A stretch of DNA of 64,000 bases from Mustela lutreola (Eukaryota; Chordata; Mammalia; Carnivora; Mustelidae). The notes beneath the pieces are model-generated. The model had not been told where the DNA came from. It saw nothing but the letters and a program-made list of their open reading frames with translations, and did not search any database. Location of the stretch: the NCBI RefSeq assembly GCF_030435805.1, contig NC_081291.1:15461001-15525000 (forward strand), written 5' to 3'. The position numbers and the translations under genes were made by a program. Below, piece after piece: positions 36,542 to 50,051 of the stretch (position 1 is the stretch's first letter; each line of letters opens with the position of its first letter).

Positions 36542-36648
36542 TAAGCAGGGCTCTAGTTTTCAAACCTAAAGATCTTCCAGTTGGACATAGCGGGAGAGCT
36601 ACAGAGGCGGTATGTTTTGGAGAGAGAGGTCCAGAGACACTTATCAAG
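36542..36648 (+). other. ZNF501: probable ZNF501 noncoding leader exon, paralogous to ZNF502 exon
   Basis: After an acceptor-like TTTCTTTCAG, the text AAGCAGGGCTCTAGTTTTCA, ACCTAAAGATCTTCCAGT matches the start of the ZNF502 first coding exon (GAGCAGGGCTCCCAGTTTTC, AACTCTGAAGTGTTTTCCAGT). ZNF502's MLNMQG start is not preserved. Aligned to the ZNF502 donor CCAG|GTGAGTGAGTAAGG stands ATCAAG|GCAAGTGAATAGG, a non-canonical GC donor after 36,648. An alternative GT donor is GCG|GTATGT after 36,609. Exon use is inferred from paralogy. Confidence 0.55.
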
Positions 36649-36710
36649 GCAAGTGAATAGGAAGGACTGGTGTGATGGACCTAGTAAAAGTTACAGCCTG
36701 GATAGCCTTT

Positions 36711-36867
36711 AAAAATTTTTATTTATTTTTAGAGAGAGGAGAGGGGAAAGGGGCAGAGGAAAAGAGAATCTGAAGCAGATTCCCCACTGAGTGCAGAGCC
36801 TGATCCCAGGACCCTGAGCCAAAACCAAGAGTCAGACACTTAATCGACTGAGCCTCCCAAGTGCCCC
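36711..36867 (-). mobile_element. old diverged Can-SINE, minus orientation
   Basis: GGGGCAGAGGAAAAGAGAATC, CCAAAACCAAGAGTCAGACA and GAGCCTCCCAAGTGCCCC identify it. Confidence 0.8.
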
Positions 36868-37030
36868 ACCACAATGATGCAAATCTGTACTTTCTCAAAA
36901 AGCATGAGCAAGATACTGCTTACAGGCAACCTAAGGAAATGTAATTACTTTCCACTTATTCTTTGAATAGACTGTAGATAGGTAGTATTTTTCCATTAAA
37001 ACTAATTTACCCAAGATTAGTGTACTTATC

Positions 37031-37222
37031 TTTTTTTTAAAAAATATTTTATTTATTTATTTGACAGAGATCACAACTAGGCAGAGAGGCAGTCAGAGAG
37101 AGGGGAGGAAGTAGGATCCCTGCTGAGCAGAGAGGCTGATGCAGGGCTCAATCCCAGGACCCTGGGACCATGACCTGTGCCAAAGGCAGAGGCTTTAACC
37201 CACTGAGCCACCCAGGTGCCCC
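37031..37222 (-). mobile_element. Can-SINE, minus orientation
   Basis: TSD AGTATACTTA / AGTGTACTTA flanks it. Last repeat before the ZNF501 final exon. Confidence 0.95.
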
Positions 37223-37394
37223 AGTATACTTACCCTTTTCACATTCTACTATTTATCACTCTGGATGATCCTAAATTACCTGGATCCGTTTTTAGTACTT
37301 AAGTATTCCAGAATCAATCATAATAGGGAATTTTATAGGTTTCCCAACATTTGTCACTACTTAAATCTTTTCTATTATCTATTTTTTTCTCCAG

Positions 37395-38621
<1,227 letters not shown>

Positions 38622-38905
38622 AACCTGGCGTATAACCAGTGCGGAAAGAGTCTATGAAAATGCCATTGCTACCCGCCCCCAAATTCTTAGGACTTTAAGG
38701 CTCAATCTTCAGCCAGGATGAACATTCTGTACGTTGAACAAGACGCAAGGTGTCCTGAAAGTTAAGAAAGTAGACTCAGAACTAGACAGTCTTGAGTTTG
38801 ATGACTTCTTTGCCACTCAACGGGTATAAGACTGGATCCTTCTGAGCCTGTTTTTCCCATCCTCCTCAGAAGAAGAATGAGGATACTTACTAGGGTTGTC
38901 TTGAT

Positions 38906-38930
38906 AATAAAATGAGTTGTATGTAATAAA
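38906..38930 (+). other. ZNF501: two candidate poly(A) signals for ZNF501
   Basis: AATAAA occurs at 38,906-38,911 and again at 38,925-38,930, about 290 bp after the stop and before the next SINE. They would give a short 3' UTR. Confidence 0.5.
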
Positions 38931-39046
38931 TAACTACCATTCATTGGTTTTGAGCCATAGATGTTCCCAAGGTATATAAATCTGGCTACTGAAAACAAGC
39001 AAAGTACAGCATTAGTTTTTGGTTCTCAATGTGTTTTTTAAGAACT

Positions 39047-39235
39047 TTTTTTTTTTTTAAAGATTTTATTTATTTGACAGACACACAGTGAGAGAGGGAA
39101 CACAAGCAGGGGGAGTGGGAGAAGGAGAAGAAGGCCTCCGGCAGAGCAAGGAGCCCAATGCGGGGCTCGATCCCAGGACTCTTGAGATCATGACCTGAGC
39201 CGAAGGCAGACACGACTGAGCCACCCAGGCGCCCC
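39047..39235 (-). mobile_element. Can-SINE, minus orientation
   Basis: TSD AGAACTTTTTTTTT on both sides. Head has lost a few bases (GGCAGACACGACTGAGCC). Confidence 0.94.
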
Positions 39236-39732
39236 AGAACTTTTTTTTTTTTTTTTAAAGAACATTCTTGAAATTGGGCTATGATTTCATGCTTACTCTA
39301 CAGAAAGTTATTAAAACTATGTCGATTTAAATAGAATACAATTTAAGACCAGTTTATCCTCAAGAAAATGAAGATTTAATCAGAGAAAAAAAAATATTGG
39401 AATTTGATTGGACATTGTGAAGTGTACTTCTGGGTACCCAGAAGAGCTTGCTAAGATTTGGATACCTCCGCTGTTGGATCTTAGTTCATGTGAAGCTCTA
39501 GACCTCTCTTTCCCATGAACAGGGAAGCCTTGATGACACTAACTAAATAAAAACTTGCATTGTAGGACTTTTGTGTGTTTGTGGTGGGGGCAGGGAGAGT
39601 TGGTAAGGAGAAGTCATATGTGAATAAAGAGGGGTGGAAATGGAAGAAAACATAAGCATGTTGATTACTATGTGGCTGTATTTGTTTCAAATTTGTGAAA
39701 CTAAATAAAGAAAATGTCACTTAAAATAGAAT

Positions 39733-40165
39733 TGGGAGGCCAGAAGGGGGAACTTAAACGTATCATACCTTGCAGTCCTTTGCAGAACCAACAGAAAGAG
39801 CCACACCTTGCATTCCTAACAAGAAGCCTACTTTACTAACCCCAAGCAGGAAGAAGGAAGATTATCTCCTTGCCTGACAATAGCCTAGCCAATGAGATGG
39901 CCACAGCTCAGCCAATGAAAAGCCATTACGTTTCAAACCCCCAGTGTACTCCAAAGGACATTTTGTTTGTAACAACTCCTCCAATTCCCCCTTCCCTCTA
40001 TAAATGAGCAGTTCCCTCCTTTGTTTTTCTGACTTGCCTACAGTTTTGTTGTAGCCTGTATGTCCTGAATTGCAATCATCCACTATTCTCAAATAAGCCC
40101 ATAATGCTGGTAAAATAATTGGCTTTTATTTTTGAGGCTGACAGATTCTTGGAGCACAAGACTAA
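39733..40165 (+). mobile_element. solo LTR-like fossil, ERV1 type
   Basis: Old retroviral LTR copy with no internal viral genes next to it. A promoter-like CCTTCCCTCTATAAATGAGC sits mid-element, followed by a C/T-rich region and TGCTGGTAAAATAATTGGC, GGCTGACAGATTCTTGG near the end. These are typical of gammaretrovirus-like (ERV1) R/U5 text in carnivores. Boundaries are approximate and I did not find a convincing target duplication. It lies between the 3' ends of the convergent ZNF501 and KIAA1143. Confidence 0.6.
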
Positions 40166-41049
40166 AGGGGGTCTCTTAAGGGAATAGGAGGGCAGGAGAC
40201 ATTGAATTCTCAGGTGTCAGCAAGCAGTATTACTGACTACAGTTTTTGGTTTATTCTCATGTATCAAGTCCTGAGGTTGGCAGTCCGTGGGTGGTGCAGT
40301 AGCTCCTTGAAACATGCTATCAGGATCCAAGTGCCTTGAGTCTTTCCACTAAACCAGCCACAGAAAGGATCTGCCTTCCTTAGGCCAAAAAAAACAGAGC
40401 ACCTAGTACTCCTAGGTTTCATGTATGTGCTCCTGGATGTAGCAGGATGTAGACAGAAGGACAAAGGTTCAAGCTTGCCAGATCTGCTTTCTTGTATCAA
40501 ACACCTTGTAGCTTTATAAAGCAGACTTCTACTTGTATCTCTCTTTTCTACAGTGTATTAACTACAGTCTCCATGTTATACATTAGATCCTCTCTTCTGT
40601 CAAGACACTTGTGTTGGAAGCTCACTTGTACAAGATCCATTTTTATTTCTCAAATTGCCAGAGCTGTGATATAGCTACCTTTAGCAGGAGCTGGGGAGGT
40701 ATTCTTAACTAGGCATATTATCATCTTCCTCGAAAGTGGGCTTCTGCTAATGAAGATGCAATAGGTGCTCTGTTCAATGACAAAATCCTCTACAGCAATT
40801 AAGTTTCTGAATTTTACCGGTCTGGAAAAATGCTCAGAATATAATGTCATGTGAGAAGCAGGACAGAAAACATACACAAAATAATCTCAATTTTGTTTAA
40901 AAAATATAATTTACATACATACATACCCCACACGTGGGAGTTCCAAAATGTTAATAATAGTTAATATCTACAGAGTTAGCCTCATGTCAAAGGGGTATTG
41001 ATAGATAAAATTTTTATCATACTCATTTTTTTCTGAATTTTCTTTTTTT
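40166..41049 (-). other. probable distal 3' UTR/flank of KIAA1143 with old LINE text
   Basis: AAAATGCTCAGAATATAATG through TTTTGTTTAAAAAATATAA at 40,830-40,915, continued after the SINE by TTTTCTATAATGAATTTGTG, resembles an old LINE tail. A tetramer run ACATACATACATACC is at 40,914-40,928. No minus-strand poly(A) signal stands out, so the KIAA1143 transcript end is not placed. Confidence 0.35.
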
Positions 41050-41224
41050 TTTTTTTGAAAGATTTTATTTATTTACTTGACAGACAGAGATCACAAGTAG
41101 GCAGAGAGGCAGGCAGAGAGAGAGGAGGAAGCAGGCTCCGACACAGGGCTCGATCCCAGGACCCCGGGATCACGACCAGAGCGGAAAGCAGAGGCTTCAA
41201 CCCACTGAGCCACCCAGGTGCCCC
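41050..41224 (-). mobile_element. Can-SINE, minus orientation
   Basis: TSD CTG(T)GAATTTTCT on both sides. An internal stretch of the GCTGAGCAGAGAGCC region is missing. It lies about 110 bp beyond the KIAA1143 stop codon. Confidence 0.93.
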
Positions 41225-41336
41225 TGTGAATTTTCTATAATGAATTTGTGTCATCTTTAAATAGAAATAAAAAAGTGTTACTTTAGAAAACAACCTATAT
41301 ACTCTTAAGGAAGACTTAAGTCCAAAATATTTACAC

Positions 41337-41600
<264 letters not shown>

Positions 41601-41981
41601 TTATTAGAGACTCCAATGGCAAGAACATCTCAGATGGCATTTAAGGATGTTCTGAGTCAGTTCAGTCCAGCCTTCTCCACTGTTTCTATTTTCTAGCTAC
41701 ACCCACAAGACATGCAGTCCCTTAATAAAAATTCATTTCCTAAAGCAGTCCATCATATTGCCAGTCCGCAATGAATGACAATCAGGCTGTATTTTTATGT
41801 ATTATGAAAAATGATTGTTTGGAACTCCAGCATTTTTCCTTAAAGCAATGTAATAAGTATTTAGGAAACATGAAAACTATACCATATAGCATAGTTCACC
41901 TCAGGCACTTATTAAATACACCTCTGTTGACTGACGTGTAAACCTAATCATCTTTTTTTTTTTTTTTAAGAAAACAGGATT

Positions 41982-42182
41982 TTTTTTTAAAAAGATTTTA
42001 TTTATTTATTTGTCAGAGAGAGCGAGAGCGAGCACAGGCAGACAGAGTGGAAGGCAGAGGCAGAGGGAGAAGCAGGCTCCCTGCGGAGCAAGGAGCCCGA
42101 TGTGGGACTCGATCCCAGGACGCTGGGATCATGACCTGAGCCGAAGGCAGCTGCTTAACCAACTGAGCCACCCAGGCATCCC
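41982..42182 (-). mobile_element. Can-SINE in KIAA1143 intron 2
   Basis: TSD GAAAACAGGATATTTT, imperfect at one base. Body carries GAGAGCGAGAGCGAGCACAG. A separate T-run lies just upstream at 41,953-41,967. Confidence 0.94.
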
Positions 42183-42204
42183 GAAAACAGGATATTTTAA
42201 TTTA

Positions 42205-42375
42205 AATTTGCACTTAATCCTCATAACAACCCAGTAAGATAGGTACCATTGTAAGTCCCCATTTTACTGATGAGGTACTTGAGGTTGGGAGGCGAAATAA
42301 CTCGTTGAGGATCACATACCTGGTGTGAGTTAAAGCCAAGGTTGAACCTAGGACTCTCTCCTTCGAACATATCAT
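42205..42375 (+). repeat. MIR element in KIAA1143 intron 2
   Basis: CTTAATCCTCATAACAACCC, AGTAAGATAGGTACCATTGT, CCCCATTTTACTGATGAGG and GGTTGAACCTAGGACTCTC follow the MIR order closely. It is the best-preserved MIR in the window. Confidence 0.85.
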
Positions 42376-42413
42376 ACTATTATATACGACAATTTCATAT
42401 TCCAGGCTCTCTA

Positions 42414-42593
<180 letters not shown>

Positions 42594-43403
42594 CTAGGAG
42601 AAAACACAAACACAATATGGAGGCTGCTGATCTTGAACCGAATACAACTGTTATCTCCGTGACACACTGTGATGACTGACTGACAAGGGTAACTTGAATC
42701 AATAAATATATTTGGCAAAGAATTTTCAAGTAACTCTTAAGGGCCTAACCTTGCCACTCTCAGAAAGAGGTCTACTGGCCAGTTACCCTGCAGTGCCTGC
42801 CCAAAGGGATTAATTTCCTTCACAGTAGGACCCCAGCACGCAGTTCCCAGCGGCAGGGGCTTTGGTTTCATGGACTGCGAGCATTCCCAGCTTCCTCAGG
42901 GCCTGCTGAACCACAACTGTTCTCTCTGCTCTCATCAACTGTTTTCACTTCCATCTCTTCTCAAAGCCTGACCAAAAAAAAAATAACCTCAAAGTAGAGA
43001 AAGCAGCAAGTAAAAGGATGTCTCTCCCCCACCTCTGATGATCTCTCTTCCCTTCCAAGGGCTTCAGTTTGGTGGGCATCCTCTCAGCTGTTTTCTAAGT
43101 GTATAAAGAATGAGAAAGTATAGAAAACATTCTGTATACAAACAGAACACTGTACATAGTTACTATGTGACTTGCTTTCTTTTCTTTATGAAATTTCCCC
43201 AACATAAAAAAGCACAGAGAATACCAATAGAAACCATGTATTCAGTATATATATGTAACAAGGGTTAACCTTTGGCCAGTTGATTCAGAATTTTGAAAAA
43301 TGACAGATACCATAAAAGGCCCCTCCAACTTTTTTACTCAAAAATATATTTGTATAATGCCTAGGAATTATCTATTAACATGGAATTACCTATTTAAAAT
43401 ACT

Positions 43404-43587
43404 TTTAAAAAAGATTTTATTTATCTGTCAGAGAGCGAGCGAGTGTACAAGCAGGGGGAGCGGCAGGCAGAGGGAGCAGCAAGCTTCCTATTGAGCAAGG
43501 AGTTCGACGCAGGGCTTGATCCCAGGTCCTGGGATCATGACCTGAGCCAAAGGCAGATCTTAACCGACTGAGCCACCCAGGCACCCC
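43404..43587 (-). mobile_element. Can-SINE, minus orientation
   Basis: GAGCGAGCGAGTGTACAAGC subtype. Head GAGCCACCCAGGCACCCC. Confidence 0.92.
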
Positions 43588-44253
43588 TAAAAATAGAATC
43601 TTTAAAAAAAAAATTCTCGGGTTCATTAGCTTGAGAATCACTAATTCTGCTCCTCTCTTTTTGTTTCTATGACTGGCCAGAAAATAAGAGAAATGGTCAA
43701 AGAAACAGTGACTGTTCAAAGCCACTCCTGAATTAACACTCAAGAATGTGAATAAGGACATTTAATTCAATTATATAATCATTTCCCATGAAACTCTTCT
43801 TTTTGTTAGCACATCACTAGAACGCTGGTTTCTCAAACACAGAAACAGGGGTTAACCCTCTATGGAAAAGTCTCTTAATTAAGTCAGTCAGTCTAAATCA
43901 CTGATATGAATTGGAAAGTGCCCCCACCCCAAGTTCTCCTAAAATAGCATTCCAAGCTAGAATCTTCAAGGTGTTAACTATTAACTATGTACACATGATC
44001 ATCACAAGGACCTCAAGCAAACGATAAAAAGGTCTCATATTCTCCTCATTGCTAAATCCATGTCTCTTTCCTCAAACCTCATCCTCTTTGTCATTCTCAC
44101 TGTTTTGGGGCCTGAGGAATCAGTTACTCCCTGATCATGTTATCTCTACCCAAAAATGGCTCCTTGGCGGCTACTGAATAGGCCATGTGGTCTCCCCCTC
44201 CAACAGTTCCTCAATCACCTCTATACACAGTCCAAGACTGACCATCATTTTTT

Positions 44254-44364
44254 CTTTTTAAGATTTTAGTTTTAAGCAATCTCTAACACCCAATGTATGG
44301 CTCCAACCTACAACCCTGAGATCAAGAGTCACATGCTCCACTGACTGAGCCAGCCAGGTACCCC
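44254..44364 (-). mobile_element. old short Can-SINE-related copy
   Basis: AAGATTTTAGTTTTAAGCAA, ATCAAGAGTCACATGCTCC and GAGCCAGCCAGGTACCCC mark the old subtype without the GGCAGAGAG body. Confidence 0.78.
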
Positions 44365-45126
44365 ACGGACTCACTATCTCTACACTTTCATCCATCCTTC
44401 CTCCCATCTCTACCTGCTGTCTTACCCATTCTCAAAATTCAATCTAAGTAGCCCTTCCTCCGTGAGGTCTTGCCTGATAAGCACAGTCAATACAAATGGT
44501 CACCTACTACCTGGTGCAAGGCACTGTGCCAGGTGCTGGGAAAATACAGAAAGATTAAGATACTAACTTCGAGAGTTAGGTTTAGTGTTGGAGATACCCA
44601 GGAAAGCAAGTAGTTGCACTGCAAAATGATGAATACCCCAGATATGGGCAAAGTGAAGAGAAACACAGAGGAAAAGTAACCGTTCGGAGGGGTTTTGAAG
44701 AGGTTCACAGAAGTGTAACCTGTGAAGGCAGAGAGGAGGCAGGAAGGAAGGTTTTAAAAGAATACAGTATTTTGGAGATCGATCTCTTTGTCCTTTCAGA
44801 GCTCGGCACAAAGTCTGGATTTAGCACATACTCACTGGCTTGAGTAATTTCACACAAGTCCATCTTGTTTCCTTTACTAAGCTCTAAGTGACTTGGGGAG
44901 TGGGTATTAGTGAAAGTAGTAGACACAGAGTGCTAAATAATTCTTTATTTAGCCACACAATCCCTAAGCCTAACAGTCTCTTCCCATTAAAAGAAGTAGG
45001 GCAGGTTTTGGTGTGAACCAGTTGGACCCTGGGAGGGCTCGGAAGTTGATTCCCACGGATCCTCATCCCTAAACTGTCCAGGTGTTGCTCTTTCCTGAAG
45101 CTCCTATTCTTAGGTCCAGGATATTC

Positions 45127-45303
45127 TTTTTTTTTTTTTTTTAATATTTTATTTATTTGACAGAGAGAGAGATCACAAGTAGGCGGAGAGAGAGAGAGAG
45201 AGAGGGATGCAGGCTCCCTGCTGAGCAGAAGGACCCCAGGACCCTGAGATCATGACCCGAGCCAAAGGCAGTAGCTTAACCCACTGAGCCACCCAGGCGC
45301 CCC
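45127..45303 (-). mobile_element. Can-SINE with small internal deletion
   Basis: TSD TCCAGGATATTCTT on both sides. Text runs GCTGAGCAGAAGGACCCCAGG, so the CGATGCGGGGCTCGAT segment is missing. Confidence 0.95.
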
Positions 45304-45378
45304 TAGATCCAGGATATTCTTAAATATGCTTTTTTGCGGGGGGGCGGTAAAAAACAAAGCATAAAAATGGATCCAAGG

Positions 45379-45571
45379 CGGGACGCCTGGGTGGCTCAGT
45401 CGGTTAAGCCGCTGCCTTCGGCTCAGGTCATGATCTCGGGGTCCTGGGATCGAGTCCCGCATCAGGCTCTCTCCTCGGCGGGGAGCCTGCTTCCTCCTCT
45501 CTCTCTGCCTGCCTCTCTGCCTACTTGTGATCTCTCTCTGTCAAATAAATAAATAAAATCTTTAAAAAAAA
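45379..45571 (+). mobile_element. Can-SINE, plus orientation
   Basis: TSD AAAATGGATCCAAGG on both sides. It lies 76 bp from the minus-oriented copy, head facing head. Confidence 0.96.
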
Positions 45572-45811
45572 AATGGATCCAAGGCACTCTCCCAAAGATG
45601 CTCCGGACTCCAGGCTTAGGACATCAGATCATTTGATCGAGTGGCCTCTGTTTCTTTATCTGGAACACAGGACTAAGTTACCACTCACCCTGCTAACTAT
45701 AGGTTTTGGGTTTAGCAAATAATACGAGAGAGAAAAGTGATCCTTTAACCATCTCCCAGGGACAAAGCGCTCTACCGGGGTGAAGTCATTTCCAAGAACA
45801 CAACAGCACTA

Positions 45812-46374
<563 letters not shown>

Positions 46375-46393
46375 ATGGCGCCCGGCTGCAAAA
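46375..46393 (+). CDS. KIF15: KIF15, coding exon 1
   Basis: ATG opens MAPGCK and the Thr codon is split after its first base at A|GTAAGTAAAG. KIF15 (kinesin-12, Hklp2) is a plus-end-directed mitotic motor that joins TPX2 on spindle microtubules and backs up Eg5/KIF11 in keeping spindles bipolar. Only 108 of about 1,390 residues fall in this window (exons 1-4), ending just before the nucleotide-binding P-loop. The motor fold begins at about residue 26 with IKVFVRIRPP. Human reads MAPGCKTELRSVTNGQSNQP; here it is MAPGCKTELRNVANCQSSQP. Confidence 0.97.
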
Positions 46394-47682
46394 GTAAGTA
46401 AAGACCCCCGGGCTTCATGACCCCGTCCCGGCCCCTAGATACAGCAGTGAAGGGCGGCCCTCCCCGCCCAGGGTTCCCGGCTGGGAGTGAAGGGCAGGAG
46501 CGGACTGAGCGGCGCGGGGCGTTTGGGATCTCTGTGTCCCTCAGACAGACAGTGTTTGGCTGGAACACTTGTCTTCCCTTCCATCTGTGTATTGGGCCCG
46601 TGTCACGAGCCAGGCACAGTGGTAGACGCTTGGGCTGAGCGGTGAACCAGAGAGCCCTCCTGCAGGAGCTTGCGCCCGGGACCTGCAGGTTTCTTCCTTC
46701 CCGTTCTCGGTTCTGCTCTTTCGTCGCTGCCCTATTCCGGTGTCCCGAGTGGGGCTGCCTGTACTTATCCCTGCCTGAGGTTCTCCGCTCCTTCTGGCTC
46801 TCACCACCTTCTGCGTATTTCCACACTACTGACTATCCTGAAGGGGAGAACTTACTCCTGTTCCAAGCACATCTTTCTCTTCTGGAGGGCTTGCTTTCGA
46901 ATCTCTTTAGATAAGCCCAGGGTTATCACAAATCCCTATTTTCTTTTCAAGGGGACCCGTCGGTTTCTTCCTGTTTTCTTGGAGGGGAGCACTGCCAGTT
47001 TTCGCTTTTGATAAAACCTCACTAAATTTAAACCCTTATTTTTCACTAAAATCTTAGTCTTTTGCCGTTCTTGTTTACGTGGTCCGTCTCTTACGTTTCC
47101 TAATCCTTTAAGGAATCTTGTTTTTTAAAGCCGATTTTGAGCTAATTCGGTGGATCTCGGTGAATGGTACTATTTGGTAATGAGGAGAGGCCTGTGTTAG
47201 GTTGGAGAAACTGAATTTTGGGGCTCTAAGGAGACTTTCGACAATGTTAATGCTTCAAGCAGTCATTTGTAATTGTGTTCCGATGTCTTTGTTGTTTCAT
47301 TAACTGTCTAGGTCATCACACTACTCACTGCCTACTCACCGTGCTCTCTTTTTCCGCCTAAAATGTTTCTCTTATCATTTTCAGTATGCAGGGAATAGTA
47401 GCACAAAAATTTTTAAGTTTTTGGACTGAAATGTGCACTGGGGTTCCTGCACAACCACAGTATTTGTTCTGCAAATCTGGACTCAAACAAGAGAATTTGA
47501 TATCTGTGATATAATTAGAGCATCTGCTTACATAATGGAAAGTGATGTTTGTAGGTCACTGTCTATTAAAGAACTCTGTCTGGCCTGTGTACATCACTTT
47601 CTGGGAAGTGATGAGAACAAGGGTATTGATAACTCCCATGTGTGAAAATGATTGTTTCCATGGGGGAACTCTTCTGTTCTTG

Positions 47683-47828
47683 CAGGGGGAGGAACAGCGC
47701 GCACAAGCAGGGGGAGGAACAGGCAGAGGGAGAAGTATCCTCCCTGTTGAGCAAGGGGTTCCAACCCAGGACCCTGGGATCCTGACCTGAGCGGAAGGCA
47801 GCCGCTTAACTGAGCCACCCAGATGTCC
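47683..47828 (-). mobile_element. truncated Can-SINE, minus orientation
   Basis: Lacks the AGATTTTATTT tail end. A small duplication of GGGGGAGGAACAG is seen in the body. Confidence 0.88.
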
Positions 47829-47897
47829 TATGCGATGAATTTTACATGAATACACACTTGTCCCTGCCACCAAGAACAAGAAATAGAATGATCTCTG

Positions 47898-48090
47898 TGG
47901 GGCACCTGGTGGCTCAATGGGTTAAAAGCCTCTGCCTTCGGCTCAGGTCATGATCCCAGGGTCCTGGGATCAAGCCCTGTAACGGGCTCTGCTCGGTGGG
48001 GAACGTGCTTCCCTTCCTCTCTCTCTGCCTGCCTCTCTGCCTACCTGTGATCTCTGTCAAATAAATAAATAAAATCTTAAAAAAAAAAAA
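47898..48090 (+). mobile_element. Can-SINE, plus orientation
   Basis: TSD AATGAT(C/T)T(C/T)TGTG on both sides. Confidence 0.94.
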
Positions 48091-48323
48091 TGATTTTTGT
48101 GCCCAGAAAGTTTCTGGGATCCTTCCTAGTTAGCAACTATACTGATTTCCATCACTGTTGACTAGTTTTGCCTATCATGTAAATGGTACAGTATTTATCT
48201 TTTTGTTTTGGCTTTCTACTCAAGCTTACATCTGAGCACTGCTTATATGTCATCTGCAGCAGGTAATTCTTTTACATTGCTGCTGAGTGTTCCATCCTGG
48301 TAATATACCACAATTTGTTTATT

Positions 48324-48523
48324 CTTTTTTTTTTTTTTAAGATTTTATTTATTTATTTGACAGAGAGAAATTACAAGTACACTGAGAGGCAGGCAGAGAG
48401 AGAGAGAAGGAAGCAGGCTCCCCGCTGAGCAGAGAGCCCGATGCGGGACTCGATCCCAGGACCCCGAGATCATGACCCGAGCCGAAGGCAGCGGCTTAAC
48501 CCACTGAGCCACCCAGGTGCCCC
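48324..48523 (-). mobile_element. Can-SINE, minus orientation
   Basis: TSD TTGTTTATTCTTTT on both sides. Belongs to a subtype with GAAATTACAAGTACACTGAG, shared with the copies at 17,596 and 51,619. Confidence 0.96.
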
Positions 48524-48761
48524 TTGTTTATTCTTTTGATGTACTTTTGGGTTTCTAGATGGATGATTATGAATAAAGCTGCTGTAAATATTCCTCAACA
48601 TATTTTAAAGTAGTTGAATCGAAGAACTCAGAGCTAAAAGAATTTTACAATGAAGGACCCTTGTGTCAACCTTTGGCAGCAGCCACATGATGAATTTTTG
48701 TATTCTGTTTATCCTTTGCTTAAGATACAGCATACTGAGGGGGTTAAAAGTATGAGCTCTG

Positions 48762-48967
48762 GGGGCGCCTGTGTGGCTCAGTGGGTTAAGCCTCTGCCTT
48801 CTGCTCAGGTCATGGTCTCAGGGTCGTGGGATCGAGCCCCCTATCAGGCTCTTTGCTCAGCAGGGAGCCTGTTTCCCCCACCCTTTCTGCCTGCCTCTCT
48901 GCCTACTTGTGATCTCTCTCTCTCTGTGTCAAATAAATACATAAATAAATCTTAAAAAAAAGAAAAA
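48762..48967 (+). mobile_element. Can-SINE, plus orientation
   Basis: TSD AGTATGAGCTCTGG on both sides. Confidence 0.96.
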
Positions 48968-49473
48968 GAGTATGAGCTCTGGATCCTGAATGCCTGGGTG
49001 CAAACGGCAGCATTTCTCGGTGACAGCATTGCCTCAGAACTCAATTAGGCTTAATGCTAGAACTATCTACCTCTGTGTAATTTTTGGTTTCATTTTATCT
49101 CACTATTGGCTTACTAACTTGGCTTTTTTCTTTTCTTTAGTAAACATTTCATTTTGGAGTAATTTAGGTTTACAAAAAAAGTTGTAACACATGTTCATCC
49201 GGTATCTTCTCGACTTGACTAGACCACCACGTGCTATACGGACTCCCCTCCCTCCACTTCAGACTGGAATCTCTAGGCAGTTGAGCTGGGGCAACTGGAA
49301 GGGCTCACTGCCTTTGTTTCCCACTCTCAGGGCCACTTGACTGTGCTGTCTGTTGTCCAGTGTCTGAAACTTACTGTGTGTTTTTTCCCAGTTTCCTAGT
49401 TACTTAAGACAGGGCAGTCAATCCAGTCTGTTACTCCATCATGGCCTTAAGCACAAGTCTGGGTCTCAGTGGG
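48968..49473. other. no gene; possible old repeat text
   Basis: GTAATTTAGGTTTACAAAAAA near 49,158 resembles the start of a common old repeat also met at 51,560. Otherwise nothing recognised. Confidence 0.35.
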
Positions 49474-49654
49474 TTTTATTTATTTATTTGACAGATAGAG
49501 ATCACAAGTAGGCAGAGAGGCAGACAGAGAGAAAGGAGGAAGCAGGCTTCCAACTGAGCGGAGAGCCCGATGCGGGGCTCGATCCCAGGACTCTGGGATC
49601 ATGACCTGAGCCGAAGGCAGAGGCTTTCACCCACGGAGCCACCCAGGCGCCCCA
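49474..49654 (-). mobile_element. Can-SINE, minus orientation
   Basis: Starts GTTTTATTTATTTATTTGAC with almost no T-run, abutting the MLT1 LTR at its head. Confidence 0.94.
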
Positions 49655-49975
49655 TAAACTGGTGGCTTTTAAACAGTGGACATTTATTTCTCATAGTTCT
49701 GGAGTCTGGGAAGTCTAAGATCATGGTGTCTGCGTATTTGGTGTCTGGTGAGGGCTTACTTCCTCACCGATGCTCTCTTTTTGGTATAATCTCACATGGT
49801 GGAAGGGAGGAGCTACCTAGAGTGTCTTTTATAAGGATACCAGTGTCAATCATGAGGGCCTTGATTTCAAGACCTAATCACTTTCCAGGGGTCCCCACCT
49901 CCTAATACCACAACCTGGGGTTTAGGCTATCGCCATATGAATTTTGGGGAGATACAAACATTCATACCACAGCAG
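49655..49975 (-). mobile_element. MLT1 LTR fossil (MaLR/ERVL), minus orientation
   Basis: Reads as the complement of an MLT1 LTR: GGTGGCTTTTAAACAG, ATTTCTCATAGTTCTGGAGT, GTGTCTGGTGAGGGC, CTCACATGGTGGAAG, GACCTAATCACTTTCC and ATATGAATTTTGGGGAGATA. Ancient, shared across placental mammals as a family. Broken with age and without internal viral sequence. Confidence 0.8.
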
Positions 49976-50051
49976 TGATAAAGAGATGACTTATTCATCA
50001 TTTATATAGAATTAAAGGTTGACTGCTTTTAGTGTGGTACAATGCCTTTAT

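Larger units (their letters stand above)
47830..48605 (-). mobile_element. old L1 fragment, minus orientation, with two SINE inserts
   Basis: Between the SINEs, text such as GTAAATGGTACAGTATTT, GTTCCATCCTGGTAATATAC and ATTATGAATAAAGCTGCTG reads as the complement of an L1 ORF2/3' region (compare ATTATGAATAATGCTGCTATG in better-kept copies). Confidence 0.55.
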
